Assembly: GCF_000374825.1 (NCBI RefSeq)
Contig: NZ_KB895382.1
Coordinates: 1-64,000 of the forward strand
Length of the DNA: 64,000 nt
Direction of reading: 5' to 3'
From: Paenibacillus sanguinis 2301083 = DSM 16941
GTDB taxonomy: Bacteria; Bacillota; Bacilli; Paenibacillales; Paenibacillaceae
The notes beneath the pieces are model-generated. The model did not search any database, was not told the origin of the DNA, and worked only from the letters and a program-made list of their open reading frames with translations. Both the position numbers and the translations under genes were made by a program. Numbering within the stretch: position 1 is the stretch's first letter; each line of letters starts with the position of its first letter. Below, in pieces: positions 33,115-40,655 of the stretch.

Positions 33115-33528
33115 AAGTGCGGTAAACGAAGAGCCGGAGGCGGGTATGGAGCGGAAATAACGGAAACAATAGAAACAATCTCTTTTAAACCTGGATTTTA
33201 ACCTTCAGGTCGAAATTATTTTCTAAAATTAGAAAAATAAGGGTTTAATTGCAAAGTTAGGGTTCAACAGTAACATTCGGGTTAACAGCAAGTTAGGTTT
33301 CAACAGCGAATTCGGGATTTAACAGCAAGTTAGGTTTCAACAGCAACATTTGAATTAACAGCAACATTCAGATTCAACAGCAACATTCGGGTTAACAACA
33401 ACATTCATATTTAACAGCAAATCGGTTTTAATAGCAAAGTTAGGTTTCAACAGCAAATTCGGATTTAACAGCGAGTGTCAAGCCCGTACCGGTCGCTCCC
33501 AGGCTCCTATATTGTTCGCCACACTTCT
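33113..33528. repeat. Dispersed hairpin element, copy 2, with an expanded loop
   Basis: The left arm (AGAAGTGCGGTAAACGAAGAGCC) begins in the stop codon of the COG0523 gene. The right arm (33473-33528) pairs with it and matches copy 1 at 29690-29740. The loop is swollen by about 310 bases of AT-rich DNA that holds the 18-bp tandem array at 33266-33472. Confidence 0.7.
33266..33472. repeat. Degenerate 18-bp tandem array
   Basis: About twelve units with starts spaced 17-19 bases (for example 33266, 33284, 33302, 33321, 33339, 33357, 33376), each of the form AACAGCAA(C/G)(A/T)TTnGG(G/T)TT. There is no reading frame and no conserved direct repeat with unique spacers, so it is not a CRISPR array. 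Confidence 0.85.
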
Positions 33529-33890
33529 AGGGGAAGTGATTCCGTGACCTGAATTAACGGGAGGTCCCGTTGGAAAGTCCCGTTAGTTGCAGAAAAATAG
33601 AGGATTTATCTGATTTAGCGGGAAATCCTCCATATAAAGCTTGCTGTTTGGAGTGATGATACATCATTATAGGGAGGATTTCCATCTAAATTGTAAATTT
33701 TAAGAGAAATGGAATAATTAGATGGATGATTTCCCGTTAATCTATGGAAAGCCCGTGCCGTGCTAGTATGATGATTCGAGCAACCAGCAACCCAAGCTTT
33801 CACCTGCCACCGTTTGTTTATAAAAGGCAGGGTTGGATGCCAAAAAACCTGGATATTAAAAAAACTGGGTGTCAAAAAAAACTGGACGCC
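33529..33890. other. Intergenic DNA with repeat-family motifs
   Basis: This stretch contains inverted motifs of the AGCGGGAAATCCTCC / GGGAGGATTTCC type (33625-33690) related to the repeats at 295-475 and 14888-15067, a GATGATACATCATTATA palindrome near 33655, and an A-rich run with three CTGG(A/G)YG-CC repeats before the terminator. No gene is supported. Confidence 0.5.
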
Positions 33891-33941
33891 AAAAAAACCA
33901 AGGAACTCAGCAGACCAGACATCTGAACTCCTTGGTTTTTT
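33891..33941. terminator. Bidirectional terminator-like hairpin
   Basis: AAAAAAACCAAGG pairs with CCTTGGTTTTTT, extended inward by partly paired CTCAG/CTGA. A and T runs on both sides allow use in either direction, between the COG0523 gene and the convergent folE2. Confidence 0.75.
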
Positions 33942-33974
33942 ACAAATATGGCTATTGCCAAAGGTATTTCTGAC

Positions 33975-34320
33975 TAAATTTCAGCTATGGGCTACCTTTA
34001 TTCTAGCCATGGTCCACCTTGACTTTAGCTATATACTACCTTCACTTCAGCCATAACCCACCTTCACTCTAACTATGGACTACCTTCACTTCAGCCATAA
34101 CCCACCTTCACTTCAGCTACAACCCACCTTCACTCTAACTATGGACTACCTTCACTTCAGCTATAACCCACCTTCACTCTAACTATGGACTACCTTCACT
34201 TCAGCTACAACCCACCTTCACTCTAACTATGGACTATCTTCACTTCAGCTACAACCCACCTTCACTCTAACTATGACTACCTTCACTTCAGCTACAACCC
34301 ACCTTCACTTTAACTATGGG
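33975..34320. repeat. 44-bp tandem array downstream of folE2
   Basis: Units begin at 34123, 34167, 34211, 34255 and 34298 (periods 44, 44, 44, 43), with degenerate units before. Each unit is two related 22-bp halves, CCCACCTTCACTCTAACTATGG and ACTACCTTCACTTCAGCTACAA in outline. The last half supplies the folE2 stop codon. Confidence 0.9.
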
Positions 34321-35233
34321 CTGCCCTCTTGTCATAAGCGATTCTTGCCCAGGCATCATGCCTATGAATAGATTCCTCATTGCGGCATTCCACGGTGAAG
34401 GCTTGTACATCTTCCATCTCGTACATATCGGCCGCTACAAGCCGCACCATATCCTCCACGAACCTTGGATTTTCATACGCCTGCTCGGTGACTCTCTTCT
34501 CATCCGGCCGCTTAAGAACCGGATGCAGCGCACTGCTGGCATTGGATTCGGCTGCTTCCAGCAGCATCACCTTCCAATCCGTTGCCTGCAAGGCCAGCGG
34601 ATCAACGACGGCTGTTACTGACACGATGCCCCGTTGGTTATGGGCACTGTATTCGCTGATCTCCTTGGAGCATGGGCATAAGGTTGTAACAGCCACCTGA
34701 AGGGCAATCTCGGCGGTATAAGCCATACCCTTCTTGTAGCCAATCTTGATGGTGACATCGGCATGATTAAGACCGCTAAGCCCTGTAACTGGGGCCGAGC
34801 GCTCATAGAACCACGGGAAGGTCAGCGCCATCTCGGCGTTCTCCTGCTCCATTCGCTCCGCCAGCTCACGGGTGAAGCTGCACAGCTCGGATAGATGGGT
34901 AGACCCTCCTTGCTGGCGGTATAGCTCCAGTTGCTCGGTTAATCGGCTCATATTAATGCCCTTGGACTGCTGCGGCAAGCTTGTCGTTAACGTAATCTCC
35001 GCAATGGAAGTTTGAGATGAAGGCTTAAGGTCGGATTCAATCTGAACGGGATGACGCACGCGGCTAATTCCAACCTGGTCAATAGGGAACAGATAATCTT
35101 CCCGTTGATTTTGCAAATCAGGCATCTGCTCCTTGACGGTGGGCTTATGACCCGGAACGGGGTCAGAGGAGCCGAAACGACGATGCCGAATTGCTTTGGC
35201 CGGCAGGAGCTTGGACGTATAGTTAGGTTGCAT
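34310..35233 (-). CDS. folE2: GTP cyclohydrolase FolE2 (zinc-independent)
   Basis: FolE2 (COG1469) makes dihydroneopterin triphosphate from GTP, the first step of folate synthesis, and replaces zinc-dependent FolE1 when zinc is scarce. The 307 residues match the family. Markers are VGISRVRHPV, the TTLCPCSKEISEYSAHNQRG active-site region with its cysteine, and PRFVEDMVR. A Zur box lies at its promoter, as for Bacillus yciA/folE2. The start is ATG 35233 after GAAGTGAAGGAGTTCCT. The stop lies inside the tandem array downstream. Confidence 0.94.
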   Translation of the reverse strand: MQPNYTSKLLPAKAIRHRRFGSSDPVPGHKPTVKEQMPDLQNQREDYLFPIDQVGISRVRHPVQIESDLKPSSQTSIAEITLTTSLPQQSKGINMSRLTEQLELYRQQGGSTHLSELCSFTRELAERMEQENAEMALTFPWFYERSAPVTGLSGLNHADVTIKIGYKKGMAYTAEIALQVAVTTLCPCSKEISEYSAHNQRGIVSVTAVVDPLALQATDWKVMLLEAAESNASSALHPVLKRPDEKRVTEQAYENPRFVEDMVRLVAADMYEMEDVQAFTVECRNEESIHRHDAWARIAYDKRAAHS

Positions 35234-35258
35234 AGGAACTCCTTCACTTCAATTTTAT

Positions 35259-35305
35259 TCGTAATAATTACAAATAATTATACTATATCGAAGTAAGCTG
35301 GTAAA
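35259..35305 (-). promoter_or_regulatory. Zur-box promoter of folE2
   Basis: Reading left, TTTACC (35305-35300), 17 bases and TATAAT (35282-35277), then TTGTAATTATTACGA (35273-35259), a near-perfect Zur box. The same box lies about 170 bases before nosD, with TATACT at 35279-35284 reading right, so it may also control nosDLYF. Confidence 0.85.
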
Positions 35306-35443
35306 CAACTCTTAATATTTTTCAATCTCGCAATGTCACAAAAATGACAAATAAATGAGGTGTTTTTCCTGCTATATCACTCAAGTGGGCTATATTATGA
35401 GACAAAAGTTATTGCTTATGATGATATAGGGGTGTTTCTGATT

Positions 35444-36829
35444 TTGGAGAAATTAAGAAAATGGAGCTTCTCCACGTTAGCTGCTCTGCTTCTATTGGGC
35501 GGTATTGCGCTAAATCTCATGTGGACGGATACACTTGTCTTCGGCGAAGAGAATAAAGCAGTAACCCTTCCTTCTTTGCAGGAATTGATCGATCAGGCTA
35601 ATCCGGGGGAACGTATTGTGCTAGATGCCCAGAAATACGCGGGGCCCGTCCAGATTGATAAACCGATCACTATAGAGGGAACAGAGGCTGTCCTGGTTAA
35701 TGATCAAGCTGTCTCTGCCATGATTATTACCTCCGAAGGAGTCGCGGTGCAGGGACTTCGTATTGCGCAACAGCAGGGCGGGGAAGAAGTGGCAGCGGTT
35801 ACGGTACAAGCCGACAGCTTCCTGCTGCAAGATTTACGCATAACAACCCGGGGCTTTGGCATCGTCCTGCGCGATGCGGACCGGGGAGTGCTGATGAATA
35901 ATGTGATTGCTTGGGATAGCGGGCAGCAAGAGCAAGGCAAGATCCGCTTGGGAGAGAAGGGGAACGGCATTGATCTGTACAATTCCCACGAGAACCGGCT
36001 TGAGGGCAACCGGATACTCAGGATGAGGGACGGTATTTATCTGGAGAATAGCACGAACCTGAGCATTATGAATAATAGCATCGCAGGCTCGCGTTACGGT
36101 ATTCATTGTATGTATATTAACGGCACCCAAATCATCGGCAATTCCGGAGAGTACAACATGACCGGGGCTATGGTGATGGGAGTCGCAAACGTCAGGGTTG
36201 CAGAGAATTCTTTTACCAGGCAGAGCGCCAATGTATACTCGCAGGGCATTCTGCTTTATGATGTCCAGTCCTCTGTAGTAGAGAAGAATGTCGTAGACGG
36301 CAACCGAGTGGGCATTTATCTGGAAATGTCCAGCGATAATGAGTTGATGAACAACTCCATTTACCGTAATTTTGTGGGCATTCAATTGGTTGATGCTGAG
36401 AATAATCTCATTCATCATAACGATTTTGTAGCTAATGTGATTGAGGCGGAAGCCAAAGACAGTGGAGCCAACCGGATAGAACGGAACTATTGGGATTCCG
36501 CACAGGTGCTGGACTTGAACCAGGATGGATTCAGCGAACTCAAGTATGCCATGAACCCGTTCTATGCCCAGCTTGTATCCAAGGATGCCGCTTATCAATT
36601 GTTCTTCCAGTCCCCGGGCATCGGCTTCTTAAGTGGCATGTATGAGGGAGAACGCAGTAGCTGGACTACCGACCTTGCTCCACGGATGTCGCTCAATATG
36701 CCACGGGCCACATCCGGTGCGCTGGCAGAGAGGGAGTATATCTCGGAGACGGCCTTTATGGCCATTATTGCCTCTATGCTGCTGCTCACATCCACATTAA
36801 CTATCATTTATTCAGGAGGACGAAAATGA
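35444..36829 (+). CDS. nosD: NosD-like copper-processing protein
   Basis: NosD is an extracytoplasmic right-handed beta-helix protein that works with the NosFY transporter. An N-terminal signal anchor (WSFSTLAALLLLGG) is followed by about ten parallel beta-helix coils with NNxI/NxVxxN repeats (RGVLMNNVIAW, NLSIMNNSIAGS), and a C-terminal membrane segment (MAIIASMLLLTSTLTIIY). The open frame starts at GTG 35360; TTG 35444 after ATAGGGGTGTTTC gives a normal signal peptide and is preferred, with some doubt. No nosZ lies nearby. Confidence 0.8.
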   Translation: MEKLRKWSFSTLAALLLLGGIALNLMWTDTLVFGEENKAVTLPSLQELIDQANPGERIVLDAQKYAGPVQIDKPITIEGTEAVLVNDQAVSAMIITSEGVAVQGLRIAQQQGGEEVAAVTVQADSFLLQDLRITTRGFGIVLRDADRGVLMNNVIAWDSGQQEQGKIRLGEKGNGIDLYNSHENRLEGNRILRMRDGIYLENSTNLSIMNNSIAGSRYGIHCMYINGTQIIGNSGEYNMTGAMVMGVANVRVAENSFTRQSANVYSQGILLYDVQSSVVEKNVVDGNRVGIYLEMSSDNELMNNSIYRNFVGIQLVDAENNLIHHNDFVANVIEAEAKDSGANRIERNYWDSAQVLDLNQDGFSELKYAMNPFYAQLVSKDAAYQLFFQSPGIGFLSGMYEGERSSWTTDLAPRMSLNMPRATSGALAEREYISETAFMAIIASMLLLTSTLTIIYSGGRK

Positions 36830-37422
36830 TGAAACAAGGAATGCTTATCACAGCTATGCTGCTGGTACTGGTAGTACTGGCGGGCTGCGGTGCGAAAACT
36901 TATGCGGCTCAACCAATCAACGAGGATGTAGATGTATGCGTCATTTGCAATATGCAGGTGAAGGATGATGCCTATGCTACGCAAATCGTGACCAAGGACG
37001 GCAAGAGCTTGAAGTTTGACGATATCGGCTGCATGAATGAATGGAAAAAGCAACATGGGACGGACGATATTGGCATGGATTATGTGCGTGACTACAACGA
37101 TAAGACATGGATTGAATTCGACAAGGCCACCTATGTTTACGATGCCTCCATTCGTACCCCGATGGCATACGGGATTGTCAGCTTCAAGGACGAGGCCTCT
37201 GCTGAAGCGTTTATTGCTGAACAAGGGGTAGGTACCTTGCTTAGCTCCGCGGATCTGGCTAATCATACCTGGGAGCAAAGCGGAGGGATGATGGATATGC
37301 ACTCGCATGAAGACGGTGAAGAGGGCCACTCGCACGGTCACGGCGAAGAGGAACATTCGCATAGTGACGATAGTGACGCCGATACCGATCATGAAAGCCA
37401 AGAAGGTCATGGCGGTCACTAA
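36826..37422 (+). CDS. nosL: NosL-like metal-binding lipoprotein with His-rich tail
   Basis: This 198-residue lipoprotein has lipobox VVLAGC (Cys21) and the NosL motif CVICNM (C38, C41, M43), which binds Cu(I) in known NosL and passes it to NosZ. The fold continues to about residue 145 (KFDDIGCMNEW). The last 50 residues form a His/Asp/Glu-rich tail (HSHGHGEEEHSH) not typical of classical NosL and reminiscent of zinc-scavenging loops. ATG 36826 overlaps the nosD stop by 4 bases. Confidence 0.88.
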   Translation: MMKQGMLITAMLLVLVVLAGCGAKTYAAQPINEDVDVCVICNMQVKDDAYATQIVTKDGKSLKFDDIGCMNEWKKQHGTDDIGMDYVRDYNDKTWIEFDKATYVYDASIRTPMAYGIVSFKDEASAEAFIAEQGVGTLLSSADLANHTWEQSGGMMDMHSHEDGEEGHSHGHGEEEHSHSDDSDADTDHESQEGHGGH

Positions 37423-37450
37423 TTAATTTAAAGGAATGGAGCTACTGTGC

Positions 37451-38272
37451 ATGTCGGATTTGCTTCAAATTGCCCGCAAGGAGCTTAAGGTAGGGTTTCG
37501 CAATCCGTGGGCGTATTCCTTCCTGATCCTATTCTCGGTGTTTAGCCTTTGCTTGCTGCTCATTAATGCTCAAACCGACATTAGTGGATATTCGGGAGTT
37601 ACCGGAGCGATGCTCAGTCTGATTCTGTATCTCCTGCCTTTAATGGCATTGTTCCTTGGCTCCTTCTCGCTGACAGCGGAGAAGGAAGAAGGGAGCTGGT
37701 CCTTGCTGGCAACGTATCCGCTGGGCACCATGCCGTTCTTGCTCGGAAAATTTGCGGGCCTGGCGGCTGTGTTGCTGACGATTATCTCGTTTGGCTACGG
37801 ATTAATGGGTGTCATTGCCGCATTGATGGGCCAGCGGTTTGAGGTGAACACATACCTGTTGTTTTTCTCATTTTCCTGTGGTCTGGTTCTGCTGTTTCTG
37901 GCGTTAGCTCTGATCATCGGCGCTTTATCCCGAAATCGCTGGCAGGCGATGACCATTTCGGTCATGGTTTGGTTCTTTGCCGTCATCGGCTGGCCGGCGA
38001 TTCTCATCGCCGTGCTCGGATTTGTGCCTTATTTGTGGATCAAGCCACTTCTGGTGCTGCTGACCTTGCTAAATCCTGCGGAATTCGTCAGGTTGTTTGT
38101 TGTGGTTAAGCTGGGCGGGGGCTCTATCCTGGGCCCGGAATATTATCAATGGGTGACATGGATTCAAGGGCCAGGGGGAAGTCTGTGGTTTGCAGCTTTA
38201 TTTGTTATCTGGCTGTTAGCTGCGCTGGGGATCGTGTACGCCATTTGGGAAAGGGGGAGAACACATGGCTGA
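37451..38272 (+). CDS. nosY: NosY-like ABC-2 permease
   Basis: This 273-residue membrane protein has six spans and the ABC-2 family pattern (coupling helix LLQIARKELKVGFRNP at the N-terminus). It pairs with the NosF ATPase. The frame opens at ATG 37436, but ATG 37451 is better placed behind the GGAG at 37438. The 3' end overlaps nosF by 8 bases. In denitrifiers NosDFY helps assemble the NosZ copper site; here that client is absent from the window. Confidence 0.85.
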   Translation: MSDLLQIARKELKVGFRNPWAYSFLILFSVFSLCLLLINAQTDISGYSGVTGAMLSLILYLLPLMALFLGSFSLTAEKEEGSWSLLATYPLGTMPFLLGKFAGLAAVLLTIISFGYGLMGVIAALMGQRFEVNTYLLFFSFSCGLVLLFLALALIIGALSRNRWQAMTISVMVWFFAVIGWPAILIAVLGFVPYLWIKPLLVLLTLLNPAEFVRLFVVVKLGGGSILGPEYYQWVTWIQGPGGSLWFAALFVIWLLAALGIVYAIWERGRTHG

Positions 38273-39005
38273 ACCGCTTGTAGCCGTATCGAATCTGAAT
38301 AAGAAGATCAAGGGCCAGACTATCGTGCATGAGGTGTCCTTTGACGTGTCTGCCGGTACTATTGTTGGATTATGCGGTGGCAACGGAGCGGGAAAAAGCA
38401 CGATCCTGCGCATGATTGCCGGAATCCTTCAGCCGACCTCTGGAGATATTCATGTACGCGGCTTGACGTGGAAAGAGGATAGAAGAAAATTTGCCGGGCA
38501 GATGGGCTATATGCCTGATGATTTTCAATTTCCGGCTGGCTTGACGGCGGAAGAAATCTTGTTGTTCTGGGCTTCGCTCCGCCGGGTGCCGGAGTCGCGG
38601 GTCCGGGAAGTGCTGGCGATGGCAGGCCTGGACGACAAACGAAATAAGCGGGTTACCACCTTCTCCAAAGGGATGCGGCAACGGGTATTGTTCGCTCAGG
38701 CCATGCTTTCGTCCCCGCCCTTAATTTTGATGGATGAGCCCACCAATGGCCTGGACCCGTATTGGATGCAGGAGTTTGTCTCAATCTTGAAGAGCGTAAA
38801 GCTGGAAGGCCAAACGGTGTTATTCTCGACGCACCAGCTGGACATTGCGGAAGAACTGGCCGACGAGGTGATCTTCTTGAACGACGGACGTATTTGCGGA
38901 GCAGGGACGGTGGAGTATTTCCGTGCGCTTTATGGCCCTCTTCCGCTACACCGCGCTTTTCAGCAAAGCTTGGGACTCGGGTTCCCGGGAGGAGCAAAGA
39001 TGTAG
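38265..39005 (+). CDS. nosF: NosF-like ABC ATPase
   Basis: This 246-residue ATPase has P-loop GGNGAGKST near 38-46, a signature region FSKGMRQR and Walker B LILMDEP, then the H-loop STHQLD. It is of the ABC-2 exporter type that partners NosY. ATG 38265 follows GGAAAGGGGGAGAAC. No terminator is seen after its stop at 39005; prophage DNA begins within the next 125 bases, so the native 3' context may have been cut off. Confidence 0.88.
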   Translation: MAEPLVAVSNLNKKIKGQTIVHEVSFDVSAGTIVGLCGGNGAGKSTILRMIAGILQPTSGDIHVRGLTWKEDRRKFAGQMGYMPDDFQFPAGLTAEEILLFWASLRRVPESRVREVLAMAGLDDKRNKRVTTFSKGMRQRVLFAQAMLSSPPLILMDEPTNGLDPYWMQEFVSILKSVKLEGQTVLFSTHQLDIAEELADEVIFLNDGRICGAGTVEYFRALYGPLPLHRAFQQSLGLGFPGGAKM

Positions 39006-39131
39006 CTCGGCGCGATAGTTTGCAAAAATCCGCATTCTTCTTTGCAAACTCCTAAATGAAGAGTTAAAGCGCCTTTAAAGCATGTATAAACGCAGCTGAA
39101 CTGAAATAGTTTGCTGCGTTTATACAGTGAA
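39006..39131. other. Chromosome-prophage boundary region
   Basis: It contains a perfect 10-bp inverted repeat, AGTTTGCAAA (about 39018-39027) and TTTGCAAACT (about 39042-39051), and a perfect 13-bp hairpin GTATAAACGCAGC / GCTGCGTTTATAC (39084-39096 and 39113-39125). The first could be phage-end protein sites, the second a terminator for the leftward lysis genes. The exact phage end is not determined. Confidence 0.5.
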
Positions 39132-39785
39132 TCATCTTGAAATCGTAGCTGTCTTACTCTTATTGTCCCAATCAACCTGCAACCCAAGAGCCTCTCCAAT
39201 AGCTCGTAGCGGTACATAAGCTGTACCATTGATCAGTACACCCTCGTCTATATCCTTACCATTTACGATTACCTTAGCTTTGTCCATCTTTTTCGCATCC
39301 TCTCCCATCCGCTTTAGCACGGATTGAATCTGTGTTGATGTAGGCCGTTTTCCTGCTCGATATTGTGCAGTCGTTAGCCCAAAGGTCATCTCAAAATGCG
39401 GGTAGTCTTTGAACTTCTTCCAATCTCCACCCCATTCAAAACCAAGTGACTTTGCAATCTCGACCACCTGCAACCAAGCCGGACTTACCTCCCAACTCAC
39501 ATTTTTACCGTCTGGTTTAAGCAAGCAAAAATCGATGGCCATCCCAAAATTATGATTACTGTAGCCACCTCGTGCATTGGTAACGATTTTACCCGGCTTC
39601 GTGCGGCCCTGCGCGTACAGGGCATCTTGCTCCGCTATGGTGCGTAACCCCTGGGTAATAAGAATCGGCACACCAGCTGCATAGGAGCGCTCAATGAGAC
39701 GCTCCGTAGCCTGGCGGACGATTGGATATAGCCCTGATAATTTGGGGGTCGATTTTGCCTTTACGTAGTCCAGTGTCAATGTCAT
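39132..39785 (-). CDS. Endolysin, M15-type peptidase with a copper-amine-oxidase-like tail
   Basis: This 217-residue lysin has an N-terminal peptidase M15/VanY-like zinc domain (LRTIAEQDALYAQGR, then SNHNFGMAIDF with H78 and D85, and PHFE with H130) that cuts peptidoglycan stem peptides. The C-terminal 50 residues (KVIVNGKDIDEGVLINGTAY, PLRAIGEALG) form the copper-amine-oxidase N-like domain that many Paenibacillaceae surface proteins carry, here probably a wall-targeting module. There is no signal peptide, so release needs the holin next to it, which overlaps by 4 bases. Confidence 0.88.
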   Translation of the reverse strand: MTLTLDYVKAKSTPKLSGLYPIVRQATERLIERSYAAGVPILITQGLRTIAEQDALYAQGRTKPGKIVTNARGGYSNHNFGMAIDFCLLKPDGKNVSWEVSPAWLQVVEIAKSLGFEWGGDWKKFKDYPHFEMTFGLTTAQYRAGKRPTSTQIQSVLKRMGEDAKKMDKAKVIVNGKDIDEGVLINGTAYVPLRAIGEALGLQVDWDNKSKTATISR

Positions 39786-40099
39786 ACGGCTTTGTCATCT
39801 CCTTTGCCTGGTGGATTAATTGCTTTATGTTGCATCTGCCCAGCCGCTGCCGCCACCAAAAAAGCATTAGCGAATGCCAATACATATACACGCCAATCGG
39901 CAGCATCAGCATCACCCATTGCTAACTGAGCTAGTGACAACACGATCCAAGCTGTAAGAACTGCATATATATCCGTAGGCAGCCAACGGGCAAAGCGGTC
40001 AATTATGCCTTTCGTGTATTGCACAACAAAATAAACAAGAAGGGATGCCCCGGCCATTGTGCCTAGAGCATCCCATGTGAAAAGTTGTCCATCTTCCAC
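39782..40099 (-). CDS. Holin-like membrane protein
   Basis: This 105-residue protein has three predicted membrane spans (TMAGASLLVYFVVQY, YAVLTAWIVLSLAQLAM, VYVLAFANAFLVAAAAG) and a short charged tail. Position next to the endolysin and the size fit a phage holin, which forms the lesion through which the endolysin escapes. The family cannot be named with certainty. ATG 40099 follows AGGGATGATTTAAGTGG. Confidence 0.75.
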   Translation of the reverse strand: MEDGQLFTWDALGTMAGASLLVYFVVQYTKGIIDRFARWLPTDIYAVLTAWIVLSLAQLAMGDADAADWRVYVLAFANAFLVAAAAGQMQHKAINPPGKGDDKAV

Positions 40100-40104
40100 T
40101 TAAA

Positions 40105-40389
40105 TCATCCCTCCCGGCCCGTCAGTGGCGGGTCCTCTACGTAGTTATCTTGCAGCCACTCCAACCCGCAAACACCTACCGTTCCCGTATTCGTTTTGTA
40201 GATAAACTGCCCGGGAGCGGCCACAATGGTGGTTGTACCGTTTTTTAGCGTGATGGATTGAAGATCACCTGTGTTAGAAAAGTCAACGGTGATACCCATA
40301 CCTGTAAGCTGGATAATCGGCTGTATGGATGAAAAATCAATAAACTCATGAGCCTGTACGTAATCTTTTGAACGAAACATTCTGATCAT
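40105..40389 (-). CDS. Phage protein of unknown function (94 aa)
   Basis: This soluble 94-residue protein has beta-rich sequence (GITVDFSNTGDLQSITLKNG, TTIVAAPGQFIYKTNTG). It lies between the tail-fibre region and the holin, where PBSX-type phages carry small fibre-accessory or adhesin genes. No family is recognised. ATG 40389 follows GAGAGGTGGTATAA. Confidence 0.6.
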   Translation of the reverse strand: MIRMFRSKDYVQAHEFIDFSSIQPIIQLTGMGITVDFSNTGDLQSITLKNGTTTIVAAPGQFIYKTNTGTVGVCGLEWLQDNYVEDPPLTGREG

Positions 40390-40413
40390 TTATACCACCT
40401 CTCTACTTAAATA

Positions 40414-40436
40414 GCCCCCGGATCGGCTCCGAGGGC
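40414..40436 (-). terminator. Hairpin between small late genes
   Basis: Reading left, GCCCTCGGA pairs with TCCGGGGGC around GCCGA. It is followed by a weak T stretch (TATTT). It might lower transcription into the lysis genes. Confidence 0.5.
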
Positions 40437-40449
40437 ATAAAAAATACAC

Positions 40450-40641
40450 CTATTTGGCGTCTGACTCCTGCGATGATTCTGGTAGCGGAACATCCTCAAA
40501 GGTTCCGTCTGCGAGTCTACGCTTGCCTAAATAAGACGAGTCGAATGAGTCAACCTCGAAGATATTATCGGCTACAGGAATGACTTGACTATCACTGATG
40601 GCATACACGATTCCACTATTATTAACTTGGATATATGGCAT
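40450..40641 (-). CDS. Small XkdW/XkdX-position phage protein (63 aa)
   Basis: This 63-residue protein begins MPYIQVNNSGIVYAISDSQ and ends with a polar tail (LPESSQESDAK). Its position just after the fibre gene matches small fibre-associated proteins in PBSX-like phages. Function unknown. ATG 40641 follows AATAGGAGGAAAATGT. Confidence 0.6.
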   Translation of the reverse strand: MPYIQVNNSGIVYAISDSQVIPVADNIFEVDSFDSSYLGKRRLADGTFEDVPLPESSQESDAK

Positions 40642-40655
40642 ACATTTTCCTCCTA

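Noticed and set aside
33266-34320. Possible CRISPR arrays in the noncoding stretch
   Set aside because: Both arrays are plain tandem repeats without unique spacers and no cas genes are nearby.
36826-37422. Calling nosL a zinc-binding protein outright
   Set aside because: The CVICNM copper motif is intact; the His tail alone does not decide the metal, so it is kept as an inference only.
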